This document shows, piece after piece, positions 47,419 to 58,300 of a DNA stretch of 64,000 nt. Numbering within the stretch: position 1 is the stretch's first letter; each line of letters begins with the position of its first letter. The stretch is taken from positions 299,719-363,718 of the forward strand of contig NJFT01000012.1 in NCBI GenBank assembly GCA_002221725.1. Reading direction: 5' to 3'. The notes under the pieces are model-generated. The model was given only the letters and a program-made list of their open reading frames with translations. It made no database searches and was not told the DNA's origin. A program made the position numbers and the translations under genes. The stretch is from Scedosporium boydii (taxonomy: Eukaryota; Ascomycota; Sordariomycetes; Microascales; Microascaceae).

Positions 47419-48653
47419 ATGCTCCAAACTACTTTGAAATGCCCGTCCCCCGTCTCCCCCGAATCCGACGTTGATCTCCCCCTACCCTTTTCCGCGCCTT
47501 TTAAACAAATCCCCAACCGGCGACCGTATGCGACCAGCAATGATATTTAATTGACCGCTCGAACGAAATTCTTTTCACCTGGAGTCATGGAGCCGGAAAC
47601 CGAAACAACACTCAAACGAAGGATGCTATTCCGAGGGAGCAGGGAAACGGGCTTTTCAAATGGGGAAGGACTTAGGAGTTTCTTTTTTTTGGGATCGAAT
47701 GGAATAGGGTTGAAAAAGGGATGGAACTGGAACTGTACGAGCTTCGACATTTTTTCATGAACCAAAGAATTCGAAACTTTCCTTTTTTTTACCGTTACGG
47801 TTCCCTCTTCCGAACTCTTGCCCTTTTTTTCACTCGTTCCTTTTTTGGTCTTTTTTTTTCTCTTTATTCGTTCGGTCAAGGGCTGCGTGATACAATTGGA
47901 GGGGAGGACCAAGAAATGAAAAGTAGAGAGGCGTTGCATCTCGTATTTTTTTTCCATGGGAAAGAGGAGATGGGCGGAAACAAAAATCATATGGGAGTTT
48001 TTTATCATTTTAAAGAACCTATTGATCTGACTCTTTTTTGATGCTGGGTGCTTCTACCTTCGGACGGGGTTTATTCTGATGCTGGACGTTGGCAAGGTCC
48101 AATGTCGCCTTGTTCCTGGGCTTCCCCGTATCGAACGTCATCATTGTCATCGTTGGCAAGGATTAAGAATCTTGTCCACGAACCGAACGTTTGGCGACAA
48201 TCAAGTCACCCACAAACCAGCGGGAAGAAAAATGCAAGAGAGAATGAGAGAAGAGATGTGAAGGCATTGTAATAAGACAGTCAGTCGTACATGAAAAAAA
48301 AAAGAACCACCAACCCCATCACTCCATCCAGGTATTTACTTCCCTTTCCTCTGAGTCTTCTTCCCTCTGGGAAACGCGCTTATCCTTCTTCTCTCGCGCC
48401 TTGAACTCGGAGGGGTTCTTCTTTCCTTCCTGGTATATATTACAAGATTAGAAATCCTTTTTTTCTTTTCCATCATTCTAACCGTCTCACACTTTTTTTT
48501 AAAGTTCCCCCACACACCCATTCTCCATCTATTGCCCTTTTTATCCTTCCTTGCCCAGTGGCGTTGATTTTTGATATACAGTTGGTGCGGAAAACGGAGG
48601 TCCCGTTTGATTTGGGGGTTAGCTAGAGAAAAACACGGCCGAATTCCGAGCTT
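47419..48653. other. Convergent 3' region, rps29 / EF-Tu
   Basis: T-rich and A-rich simple tracts (47680-47700, 47820-47865, 48292-48304) with no supported coding frame. Probably the two 3' UTRs and terminator signals. Confidence 0.55.
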
Positions 48654-50110
48654 TTACTCAATGACACGGGTGACGAGACCAGTGGCGACGGTGCGACCAC
48701 CCTCACGAATGTTGAAGCGCTGACCGACCTCAAGGGCGTTGGGAAGGTGAAGCTCGGCAACCATCTCGATGTTATCACCGGGCATGACCATCTTGTGGCT
48801 GGCGTCCTCGGTGCCCTCGGGGAAGGTGAGGGTGACGGACTCGTCGGCGGTACGGAGGTAGATCTGGGGCCTGTAGTTCTCGCCGAAGCCAGTGTGACGA
48901 CCACCCTCGTCCTTGCTGAGGACGTAGAGCGAGCAGAGGAACTTCTTGTGGGCCTTGACCTCGCCGGGGACGGTGACGATCATACCACGCTTGATGTCCT
49001 CGCGGCGGACACCACGGAGGAGAAGACCAGAGTTGTCACCGGCGCGGGACTCCTCGCACGACTTCTTGAAGGTCTCGATATCGGTGACCTTGGTCTTGAT
49101 GACCTCGGTACCCTTACCGACGAGCTCGACCTCGGCGTCGCGCTTGAGGAGACCGCGCTCAACACGGCCGGAAACGACGGTGCCACGACCGGAGATGGAG
49201 AAGACGTCCTCAACGGACATGAGGAAGGGCTTGTCGAGGTCACGCTCGGGGGTAGGGATCCACTCATCAACGGCCTTGAGGAGCTCATCGATCTTCTGGG
49301 TACCAATTTCGGGGTTCTTGTTCTCGAGGGCGCAGAGGGCGGAACCCATGATAACAGGGGTCTCGTCACCCTCGAAGTCGTACTGGTTGAGAAGCTCGCG
49401 CATCTCCATCTCGACGAGCTCCAACATCTCGGGGTCGTCGATGGCGTCGACCTTGTTGACGAAGACGACGATCTTCTGCACGCCGACCTGGCGGGCGAGG
49501 AGGAGATGCTCACGGGTCTGGGGCATCTGGCCGTCGGAGGCGGCGACGACGATGATGGCGCCGTCCATGTTGGCGGCACCCGTAATCATGTTCTTGATGT
49601 AATCGGCGTGGCCGGGGCAGTCGACGTGGGAGTAGTGCCTGTTCTCGGTGGCGTACTCGATGTGGGAGGTGGAGATGGTGATACCACGCTTCCTCTCCTC
49701 GGGGGCCCTGTCAATGGAGCCATAGTCGAGAAAGTTGGCGAAGCCCTTGTCGGCTTGCCTCTTGGTGATGGCGGCAGAGAGAGTGGTCTAGTCGGAAGAT
49801 ATGTTAGAGGCGAAGTTCCTTCGGAGTGTCAAAGGGAGGATTGGGCCCGGGTAGGTAAGTGTGGAACGATTTTTATAGCTCCTCCTTTTTTTTCCTTCTA
49901 CTTTACCTTTCCGTGATCGACGTGACCAATGGTACCAATGTTGACATGAGGCTTGTCACGCTTGAACTCAGCATAGCCGCGAGCAAAGTTCATCATGCCC
50001 ACAACATTCTGCCTCTTGACAGCGAACTGGAGAGGGTTGGTGGCGTGGCCGGCCCGGAGCGACGAGCGCGCCGTCCTCAAGAGGGAGATGGATCTGAAGG
50101 AAGCGGACAT
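48654..50110 (-). CDS. tuf1: Mitochondrial elongation factor Tu
   Basis: Exon 1 49907-50110 and exon 2 48654-49787 give 445 residues. The first ~45 residues are basic, Ser/Arg-rich and low in acid, a mitochondrial presequence; the mature part starts near [20 protein letters not shown]. GTPase motifs: G1 GHVDHGKT, interrupted by the intron exactly between Lys68 and Thr69; G2 region RGITI; G3 DCPGHAD; G4 NKVD; G5 SAL. Domains 2 and 3 follow, with [13 protein letters not shown] and the C-terminal [15 protein letters not shown]. It delivers aminoacyl-tRNA to mitochondrial ribosomes. Codon use is strongly biased to C/G endings, as in highly expressed genes, which also creates a long meaningless frame on the opposite strand. 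Confidence 0.97.
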
Positions 50111-50423
50111 TGTGGCGGGAATTTTTATAACAAAAGACAGAAGAAGAAGAAAGAAAAAGAAGCTTCACAATTACAAAATAGACGGCAGGAAGGAAAATGA
50201 GAAAAAGGGGGAGGAGATGGAGGTTGAGGATAATAGTACACAGCAGCTGCTCTCTCTCTGCTCGGGTGGATGGGGTGGGTGGATTTTGGATGGAAGAACG
50301 TGTCGGCCGACTTTTTTTCTTTTTCAATGGATCCGGTCCAATTCTAACGCCAAATTTTTCATTCGCTGGAGGAAGGCCGGAATTGGCGCCACAAGGGGAA
50401 ATTGTGGCTGGTGTCGCCACTGT

Positions 50424-50429
50424 CACGTG
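50424..50429 (-). promoter_or_regulatory. CACGTG site upstream of EF-Tu gene
   Basis: CACGTGAC reads on the minus strand about 315 bp before the EF-Tu start. It matches the 8-mer in front of pol3. Binding by a Cbf1/bHLH-type factor is inference. Confidence 0.3.
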
Positions 50430-51751
50430 GTGGATATTGTGACTTGAGGCTGAGGACATTCTATGATCTCAACGTCGCTTTCTTACGTGTCCTGGTCTTA
50501 AGATCAAAAGATGGGGGGGTTCAAAAGGACAAGAAAAATAGTTCTGACCGGCTGCTGAAATCTATTTCGTACAATTTGCCAGACGAGTTGATAACTTCTA
50601 AGGACATTCTGAGGACACCAAACGACTTTGCCATACGGGGCGCGATGACGGGTTACCAGAAAATCACCATACCCGCCTGCTTGGATGCAGGTCAACGAAG
50701 TGTTTGGAGTATAAGAGGACGTGCAATATAGATAACGCGCAGATACCTCGTAGAGACTTATCGATTTGCTTCGGAACCGAGGACCATCTTCGCCACGGAC
50801 AATATCAGCGCCCTGAGTGAACCTCTAGGACGGGCTTGGCGTGCTTTGATGGCAATCAACGGCTCCGGACTCAAGAACAATGGAGTTCCGGTGTTACGTT
50901 CGCTTACAGAAATGTCCTTTTTTCTCTTTTCTCGTTTTCCCTTACTTAGACTGTCATCGGACAGGAAGCAACGAGAGGGACGAGGCGAGTGGAGTCCGTA
51001 TCCAACCCAGGAAGCTGACCCAACTATGATGTCTGTCTTCGTTAGGGCTTCCCTTATAGGTCATTCTAGAAGCTATTGCTAATACATACGGCCATAGCTC
51101 GCAGAATATTGAGGGTCCCGTCCGCTCCCCTGTACACAAGCTGCGAAGCGCCGGACTAGTAGTTGGGTCGGTGACGACCAGCGAATCCCCGGTGTTGTAT
51201 GTTTTTTGTCTCTTTTTTTGCCTCTCCAACGCTAAAATTCTTTCTTTTTCTCAGTCAGACTAATCATCAAGACTTTGGTAGGATCCGCTGTTGCTTTCGG
51301 TATAATATTGATATCCAACTCAAATACGAGGGCCATGCCAAGCGGATGTTGTTCCAAAGATATATGCGTAGCTTGGCGTACGTTCGCGCATTCCAAGTCC
51401 TCGAACTGATATTAAGTTCAGCTAGCCAACAAGAGAATTGCCCCATTGCGACACGAGAATGGCGATCTCGATCTGAACGCTTTCATCTGGTGTAGATGGA
51501 AATGAAGGGGAATGACGTAATTGGTCATTTCGACTCTCGCACAGAAAGTCATGACGCAGAATAGAACAGTAAATCCTCATCACTTACACATAGACAATTG
51601 CAAGGGCCAGTTTCGTCGCAGTTTAAACAGCGAATACCTCCATAGTGCCCCCCATCTCCAAAGAGGTGCATGCCGTGCCCCTTGGAGCATGACCTCGGTC
51701 TGGTCTGTCTGTTTCTTTGGCTTTTCCTCAGGAAAGGAAAAATCAAAAAGC

Positions 51752-51760
51752 AAAAAAAAA
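51752..51760 (-). terminator. RNA polymerase III terminator for tRNA-Arg
   Basis: Nine A on the plus strand are T9 on the transcribed minus strand, 17 nt after the tRNA-Arg 3' end. T runs of four or more end Pol III transcription. Confidence 0.75.
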
Positions 51761-51777
51761 GAAATGAACCTGTCAAA

Positions 51778-51849
51778 CGACCCCGGTAGGATTCGAACCC
51801 ACAATCTTTAGAGCCGAAATCTAACGCCTTACCATTAGGCCACAAGGCC
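51778..51849 (-). tRNA. tRNA-Arg (anticodon UCG), no intron
   Basis: A full 72-nt cloverleaf on the minus strand. Acceptor GGCCTTG/CGGGGTC closes with three G-U pairs; D stem GCCT/AGGC with loop AATGGTA; anticodon stem TTAGA/TCTAA with loop TTTCGGC, anticodon TCG; T stem GTGGG/CCTAC with loop TTCGAAT; discriminator G. It reads CGA, possibly also CGG. Confidence 0.93.
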
Positions 51850-51963
51850 GTGAATGACTGAGTTTTGTTGCTTTGGAGGGTCTCTGGAGGGGCCAGATAT
51901 GGGGCCCAGTCTCAAAAAATTTCCAAAAAAAAAAAAAAAAAGAGGAGCCTGAAGAGACCGGGC

Positions 51964-51969
51964 AAAAAA
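51964..51969 (-). terminator. RNA polymerase III terminator for tRNA-Thr
   Basis: T6 on the minus strand, 14 nt after the tRNA-Thr 3' end. A longer T17 (plus-strand A run 51925-51941) gives a backup stop. Confidence 0.7.
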
Positions 51970-51983
51970 TGACAGACGCTAGC

Positions 51984-52066
51984 TGCCCACACCTGGGATC
52001 GAACCAGGGACCTCATCATCTCACGAGATCTACTAGTGATGCGCTCTACCACTGAGCTATACGGGC
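51984..52066 (-). tRNA. tRNA-Thr (anticodon AGU) with an 11-nt intron
   Basis: An 83-nt gene on the minus strand. Acceptor GCCCGTA/TGTGGGC; D stem GCTC/GAGC; anticodon stem CATCA/TGATG; anticodon AGT; then an 11-nt intron (GATCTCGTGAG) after position 37; T arm CCTGG TTCGATC CCAGG; discriminator A. The intron lies at the canonical site for the tRNA splicing endonuclease. The first anticodon base is presumably edited to inosine, as in other A34 tRNAs. Confidence 0.94.
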
Positions 52067-53606
52067 TGACTTGCTTGATTCCTTGGTCAGATTCACCGAA
52101 AATGGGTCTCAGCCGCCAACCATGGTTAGGCGCTAGAGACCTTAGCAGCCAAAGTAAATTCGGCTTGGCCAGCTCCATCGATCAGAGGGACTCTTGTTTT
52201 TCGAGTTATAGGTAGCCAGGCATAGGTCAAGACATGGGCTATAAAGCCCAACCGCGGGGCGATCGGTCAGCTATCCTTGCATACGGAGGCGATCATCATT
52301 GTTAGAAGAGTAGACGAAGAGCATCTAAGGAGTTAACTGTGAAAAGCTACAGTGATGTATGACGCTGGATAAATTTAGCAAGGGTCTAAACATTAACCTG
52401 AGAGGTTATACGAAGAACATTCAAACCGTGGGGTAGGCAATCATCAACTATTGCCTCCGCGGCTAGAATGTCTCTCATTCACTGACGTACACATGTCTCA
52501 TGCGGGCCGAGGAAATCCTAGACAAAGCACGGAACAAAACGTCGTGGGGTTAACCTTAAAGAGCACGGTGGGATCCTGTAGTTGGTACGCGAAAGCTTGA
52601 GAATAAGCTCCCACTACGAGGAGCCACTGGGAGGAACGGGTTGAAAGGAGGCGCACCGAGAAGCTCACATTGACGTAGTATTATCGAGGGGACAGCAAAT
52701 CGTGACATCATAAGGGACTAGTCGGGGACAGTGAAAGATCATAGAAGCTCGTGCCCAGGAGTTACCATGATGGCTTTAGATTGTGAGGTACTATAGGGAT
52801 CTCAACACCTGGAGAGAATGGAGAGACTGTAATGCTTCGTGTTCTCCATGTCTAGGCACAATCGCAGATAACAAGTTTCTACCCTCCGCAACGTCCATAG
52901 ATTGGCTACATTAAAGTCACCAGTGGCCGGGGGTTTCGCGGCCGGCACTGAAAGGAACAAGGAATTCTCCGACACCAAGCCTCAATGGGATGGATCTCTA
53001 CGCCGGTGGCTCCCCGTTAGAACAGGGTTCAGAAACGGGACAACGAACCCAAATAAGCCACTTAGGCAATGGGTATATCAACGGACCCTGTTTCTCCACA
53101 AGGTACAAACTTTGAATCGGCAGCAGCTCGCTCCAACGTTGGATGGAAACGGAGCTGTGATCTCACATATACTCCATGTACAGCATCAAAATGATGTGGC
53201 GATGTCTGCCTACCTTACGCAGCCTTCCCATTTCGCCATGTTGCCATCTTGGCACACGTCACGCATCGTAATGGACTTTTGAATGACGATCTCCATCGAC
53301 AAACAAAAGACACAATGATCTTCTTGTGAGAGGAAGATCTGAGAGGGGGCTGAATACCAGATCGCGTAGATCGAGCGCTGGGAAATAATGACGTAGCAAA
53401 CGCCCCGTGATAGTTGCGTCGGCTTCTGTATCGAAGCCGATCGGTGTAGAATCATGTATATAAACGAGACCTCTCCCCCGTCGAAGGGAGCTCAATCTTC
53501 TCTTCTCCAGCACGCAACAACACACAGCTTCTCAATACCAATCAATCTACTCTGCTCAACGAAAAAGCCCAAATCAGTTCAAACAAGCCAATCCCACATA
53601 TCCAAA
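52067..53606. other. Intergenic, tRNA genes to grg-1-like gene
   Basis: No supported coding frame. The right 150 bp is the promoter and leader of the grg-1-like gene, with a TATA box. Confidence 0.55.
53457..53464 (+). promoter_or_regulatory. TATA box of the grg-1-like gene
   Basis: TATATAAA 143 bp before the start codon, followed by CT-rich sequence typical of strong fungal promoters. Position and match make it a credible core promoter. Confidence 0.6.
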
Positions 53607-53931
53607 ATGGAACCCGTCAAGAAGGCCGCCAACTACGTCACCGAGAGCGTCCAGTCGGCCACCGCTGGTGTCTCTAAGGAGACAAACAAAGAGGTCGCCA
53701 AGGACAGAAACAATCCCATTGGCACCCGGTAAGCTCTTACTTTCCGCGTACCTTGTCTTGAGAGGGATAGGGGTATCGTTCGCTAACATGACCTCTTGTT
53801 TCAACAGTGCTTCGGCTGCCAAGGATGCCTTGGGCGACAAGTTCGACGAGAGCAAGCACGATGCCCGTGCTGAAGCGAATAGTCCCTCTAGGGGAACTAA
53901 CAACAATCAGGGAGGCGGTAACTTGACTTAA
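53607..53931 (+). CDS. grg-1: Glucose-repressible / clock-controlled grg-1-like protein
   Basis: Exons 53607-53728 and 53808-53931 (78-80-nt intron with a GCTAAC branch point) encode 81 residues, near the usual size for this family. The sequence is hydrophilic and rich in Lys, Ala, Asp and Asn: an amphipathic N-terminus (VKKAANYVTESVQSATAG), the family motif SKETNKEVAKDRN, then AKDALGDKFDESKHDARAE and a Gly/Asn tail. Relatives (grg-1/ccg-1 of Neurospora) are abundant small cytoplasmic, probably disordered, stress-type proteins induced by glucose starvation and the circadian clock. The biochemical role is unknown. A strong TATA box upstream fits high inducible expression. Confidence 0.9.
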
Positions 53932-54554
53932 GATGGATGCGGATGATTTGGGGAGACTTGAGAAGCTAGCTCTAGGAGCCCAGCGTCATATTGAGGCCAA
54001 GATGAGGATGTTCAATATACTGCACTCGGAGCCAAGCAGCAAACGCGGCCCTGCGGGTGAACTGAGTTGAATAGAAGCAACGTATAGATCAGTGTGGAGA
54101 AATTAATCTAGCTTGATAATTGTGCCGAAATCGAGTTTGAAAGTGATGTCCAGTTTCTTCCTCCGGAGAGAGTGTGGTGATAATTCCTAGCCGCCGTTCC
54201 GGGTGGTCTTGGCGCGACGAAGCTTCAGGGAGCATGGGAGCATGGGAGCATGGGCCATCTCCGCATTCCTCAATTCCCCAATCAAACCGGCAGCGTTCTC
54301 GGGTTCTGCCAAATTGAAATTGGCTTGACCTCCTCAACATCCACCTCCCGACAGCATTCTGAGAGAAGAAGTGAGAGCGAGTGAGAGAGCGCGTGGAGCA
54401 ATCTCAATCAATTGTCTCGAGTACACGAATTGAGCGGAATATTGAAATTCTATTCTCTCCTTTGCATCAGGAAACTGTCAACAACCCCAGTCTCAAACCG
54501 AAGACAGCACCTTGCTCATACGATTCAACCAATCTCACCGACACTCCTCCCAAC
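53932..54554. other. Intergenic, grg-1-like to EBP-like gene
   Basis: 3' flank of one gene and promoter/leader of the next. A short triplicated GGGAGCAT word lies at about 54231-54255. No gene seen. Confidence 0.55.
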
Positions 54555-55337
54555 ATGGCCTCCCAACTCCCCCCGGACCTCTTCGACGCCACAACCCTCT
54601 ACTCCCTCGCCGGCACCGTCGCCATCGCCCTAACCGGCATCCTCCTCTCCCGCGCCCTCCTCCCCGCCTCCACCGCCACCGCCACGCGCTTCCTCTTCAT
54701 CTGGCACGCCGCCGACGCCCTCTGCCACATCATCCTCGAGGGCAGCTTCCTCTACCACTGCTTCTTCTCGTCCGTCGCCGTCTCCGAGATCGACGCGGCG
54801 GCCACGTACTACCCGACGCCTTACAATTTCCTCGGCACCGGTTCCGACCGCGTCTTCGGTCCGCAGGTCGGCGATGACGCGTTCGCGAAGCTGTGGATGG
54901 TGTATGCTAGGGCGGATAAGAGGTGGGCTGGCGTGGATTTGGGGGTTGTGAGCTTGGAGCTGTTGACGGTGTTCTTGGATACGGCGTTGGCGTTGACGGT
55001 TTGTTGGGGGCTGGTTAGGAGGAATCCGATGGCGAATGTTTGGATGATTGTGCTTGCTACTTGTGAGCTTTATGGAGGTATGTGGGCTTTTTACCTTCGC
55101 GGCAGCAGTTCAAGATGGCCATGGCTAACACTACGCGCTACAGGATTCATGACGTTCTGCCCCGAATGGCTGACGGGCAACATCAACCTCGACACGAGCA
55201 ACTTCATGTACAAGTGGGTATATCTCGTGTTTTTCAACATGCTCTGGGTCTTTATCCCCCTGTACGCCATCTACTACGCCGTGGGCCAGATTTCTTCTGC
55301 CTTCAAGGCCCAGGCTGCGAAGGGCAAGAAGCAATGA
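54555..55337 (+). CDS. EBP/EXPERA-domain protein, sterol isomerase-like
   Basis: Exons 54555-55077 and 55144-55337, joined G|GA, encode 238 residues. Hydrophobic segments are at about 14-36, 50-75, 128-150, 155-178 and 205-227. The diagnostic second helix carries HIILEG, with His58 and Glu62 at the H-x3-E positions used by emopamil-binding protein for substrate protonation; a later TCELYGG supplies a further conserved acidic residue, rebuilt across the splice. EBP proteins shift the C8-C9 sterol double bond in the ER in sterol synthesis; many fungi have additional EBP-like members of unknown substrate, and this may be one. The C-terminal AKGKKQ is a Lys-rich ER-retention-like end. Start chosen at the first in-frame ATG of the conserved part (MASQLPPDLF). 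Confidence 0.85.
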   Translation: MASQLPPDLFDATTLYSLAGTVAIALTGILLSRALLPASTATATRFLFIWHAADALCHIILEGSFLYHCFFSSVAVSEIDAAATYYPTPYNFLGTGSDRVFGPQVGDDAFAKLWMVYARADKRWAGVDLGVVSLELLTVFLDTALALTVCWGLVRRNPMANVWMIVLATCELYGGMWAFYLRGSSSRWPWLTLRATGFMTFCPEWLTGNINLDTSNFMYKWVYLVFFNMLWVFIPLYAIYYAVGQISSAFKAQAAKGKKQ

Positions 55338-58300
55338 GCTCGCTATGGGACCTCGGGGCGTTTTGTTGGAGGGATGGAGAAGTTCCGTGCCTGCGGCCCT
55401 CTCGAGGGACGGCAGAGAGAACAGAATTGCCCAAAGAGAACGATGGGTGGGAAAGGGGATACTTGAGATGATTTGGATTCCAGTGCGAGCTCGGGGAGCC
55501 AGCTTCATGATATGTTTGCAAGCTATTTCTATTTTGACTTGCGAGCGATACGATTTAGGTCTTGCTATGGACCACTTTTGAGGGTTTTTTATTTGAGCGA
55601 GATCCCCTTTTACTTTAGGAAGGAAAGTTCGAGAATAACGACATGAGCGCATCTACTACAGAGCCGCATACTTGTTTACAATGACGTGCGTAGCAAAACA
55701 TATAGTCCCTCCGACATCTATCTTTCTATGTCAAGAATGATGTTTCATTTCTCGCACTCCAACAATCTACGATGGTCGACCTTTCACCTTATTAGCTTCC
55801 ATCAAGAATTAAATATTAACGCATAGAAAAAGTATCCTAATTGGGTTATATTGATCCCCAGGAGGAAAGAGAGCCATATTATTCCTCGCATTACATCCCC
55901 CAACTACCGGCATCTGCCCACCCAACTTTGGAGAGACTCTCGCCTACCTCCCCAGGGACTCCCACCTAATCGAACTGCATGCGCTCTTACGACCGGTCTC
56001 ACGACCACCCTCTCATGCTCTCTGCCCATCTCTCAAGAAATCTCCCATCCCACAGCCACCACGAAAGACAACCCGTCACGGAAACTTTCGACCGACAAAT
56101 GGCGTGGTTGAGTAGAAACACGAAGCGCTGACCCCCAAAAAGACAAAAACCGGAACGTTGGCGTCACTTGGGCTATCCCGTTTCCCTTCTTCTTTCCGAC
56201 CTGATACCCGGAGATTGCATATCATTCAGCGAAAATGCACATCTCATCTTCAGTTGCCGCGCAGCCGGACCCTCGATACCTTTTTCTCTCGAGAGAAATG
56301 GGACCTTAACTCTTAATTACTAGTTCAATTGCAAGTACAAAAGATGTAAAATAAAAGAAACGGAGAAAAAAGGTGGTGTAAGATTCTCTGGTCCTAGGCG
56401 GCGATCGCCGGGATAGACAGTCTCGAAAAACAACGGGGAAGGAATTGAGGGCATTAGCCGGCTGGACGATATGATCGCCGTAGTGAGCGGAAAAGAAGGT
56501 GGATGGCGTCGAGGGAAGTTATGCGAGATTGTTTGGTAGGCGGGATTTGGGACTCGTATGGTCTTTGTGTTCGAGAGAATTGGGAGATAATATAGCCCGC
56601 AATGAGTTGGCTTGCCCCTTTCCTATTTCCGAGTTTCCTCGACGAGTTTCCCACGTCCCTCATGACATCGAGGCGATTGGGAATCTTCAGCCGTGTAAGT
56701 CAATATCAAAAATGTTCGAATTACCGGATTCAACAACAAAATCTAGCACCCAATTTCAACGAAAAATTAGAGGACAAATCGTATTTCAAATCTCCCAGGC
56801 GTTGTCCGGGACAAGCCCACCAAGAGCGACGTGGGGGAAAATGGAGAGGAGACTTTACATATAGGAAAGTCAATCTCGGATTGCAGATCATCCATCACAT
56901 CCCAACCCAATCTTTAAAGAACCTCCCCACAAAGAGAGAAAAGAGGTCAAGGCAAACGGCAAGCGTCTAGACGAGGCTACAAAAACATGCCAGTCCACGG
57001 CTAGAACGGTACGATCCATGGTCCCACTAACACCGTGAGAGAACGGAGTCGCCGCCGTCTTTTGCCACTCCTTATGCAACAGGACGCCCAGATTCTGTGG
57101 ACCGTGTATTGCAAGTAGGCCGCATATGTGATATTACCCGTCGTTTCTATTTGTTCCCAGCTAGCGGGTTCTTGGGGTCCAATATCTATAGGGTTGCCCT
57201 CTGTCGCAGCTAGATGGACAAGTTGACAGGGGCACCTGAGGATAATATGTGCAGTTCACGATTCATTTATATTCCCGCAGCTTTTAATTTACGATAACTG
57301 ACGACTTCAAGAGAGTGACCGGGAAATACGCACCGCGAGTCTCTCGCCTGTTTAAATTCCCTTTGGACTGAGTCGGAGGTTATACTACATTGTAAAGTTA
57401 AACAGCAATAGAACCATGGTAACAGTACGTCTTCCTCCGAGTTCTGTTCCTTGGTAAGTGGAAGGATAATCAATTTTCGAACAGCATCTCTCTCTCAGAA
57501 CGGAAGAGACGGCGCGGCATCGATATGCATGAATCGCGGGATTGAAGAATACGCGCATGATAGCTCGACCGTTGGTATCGATAAACGAACCACACATTAG
57601 GAACGAACAGCGTGATTGTGGGTGAGGCAATTGTTTCCAACGTTCGAGAATTTCTCGATGTATGTAGAAAAAAAGAGAGAGTAGAGAAAGGGGAAAAAGG
57701 TTAAATTTACCCACGCCGATGGATGGACTGGGCGACCTGAGGCACAATGTGTATCATAGTACGCCAATCCCGACCAAGATGCTGATCCGTACATGGAAGA
57801 TTCACTTTCGAATGCTCCCAACGAAGCTGTCGATTACCTGTATGGACAAGGTTAGAAAATGTGCTCAGGTAGGCTTGAAGCAATTAGTCTAAAGATGGAA
57901 ACAGCCCTCGACGGAAAGACCAGGGAGGAGGATTTAGTCTAATAAGCTGGGATGGCAATCAACGCCGCCATTCATTACAAGGGCACAACCCTGCTTAAAA
58001 AGGAGCCGGCAGCGTACAATTGACTGCGAGGCAGACATGATGAGATGAAGGGGAATTGGCTTGTCGCAGTGAGCCTCCCCCCCCCGGTCGATGGTGGACG
58101 ACATGGGAAGCTTGAGATGATGGGGATGCGGTCGTAAGCTCGGGGCTTCAAATTGGCGTTGTGAAGGCCTCAAGACCATCTCTGCCAGGTAATGATTACA
58201 GAGGGGGTTTCCTTCCCCCAGTGTCGCCAAGTCCGTGGCTCTCACCTTCCCGTCTTTGGATTCGCATTGGAGGAGAAGGAGTACGAAGTAGGAGAAGGAG

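Larger units (their letters stand above)
50111..51777. other. Intergenic, EF-Tu promoter to tRNA genes
   Basis: Promoter side of the EF-Tu gene. No supported protein gene; the ORFs are short and mutually overlapping. Confidence 0.5.

Noticed and set aside
48747..49916. 389-codon open frame on the plus strand opposite EF-Tu
   Set aside because: It mirrors the strongly biased codons of the EF-Tu gene, is rich in Leu/Gly/Asp/Val repeats and has no domain; it is a shadow.
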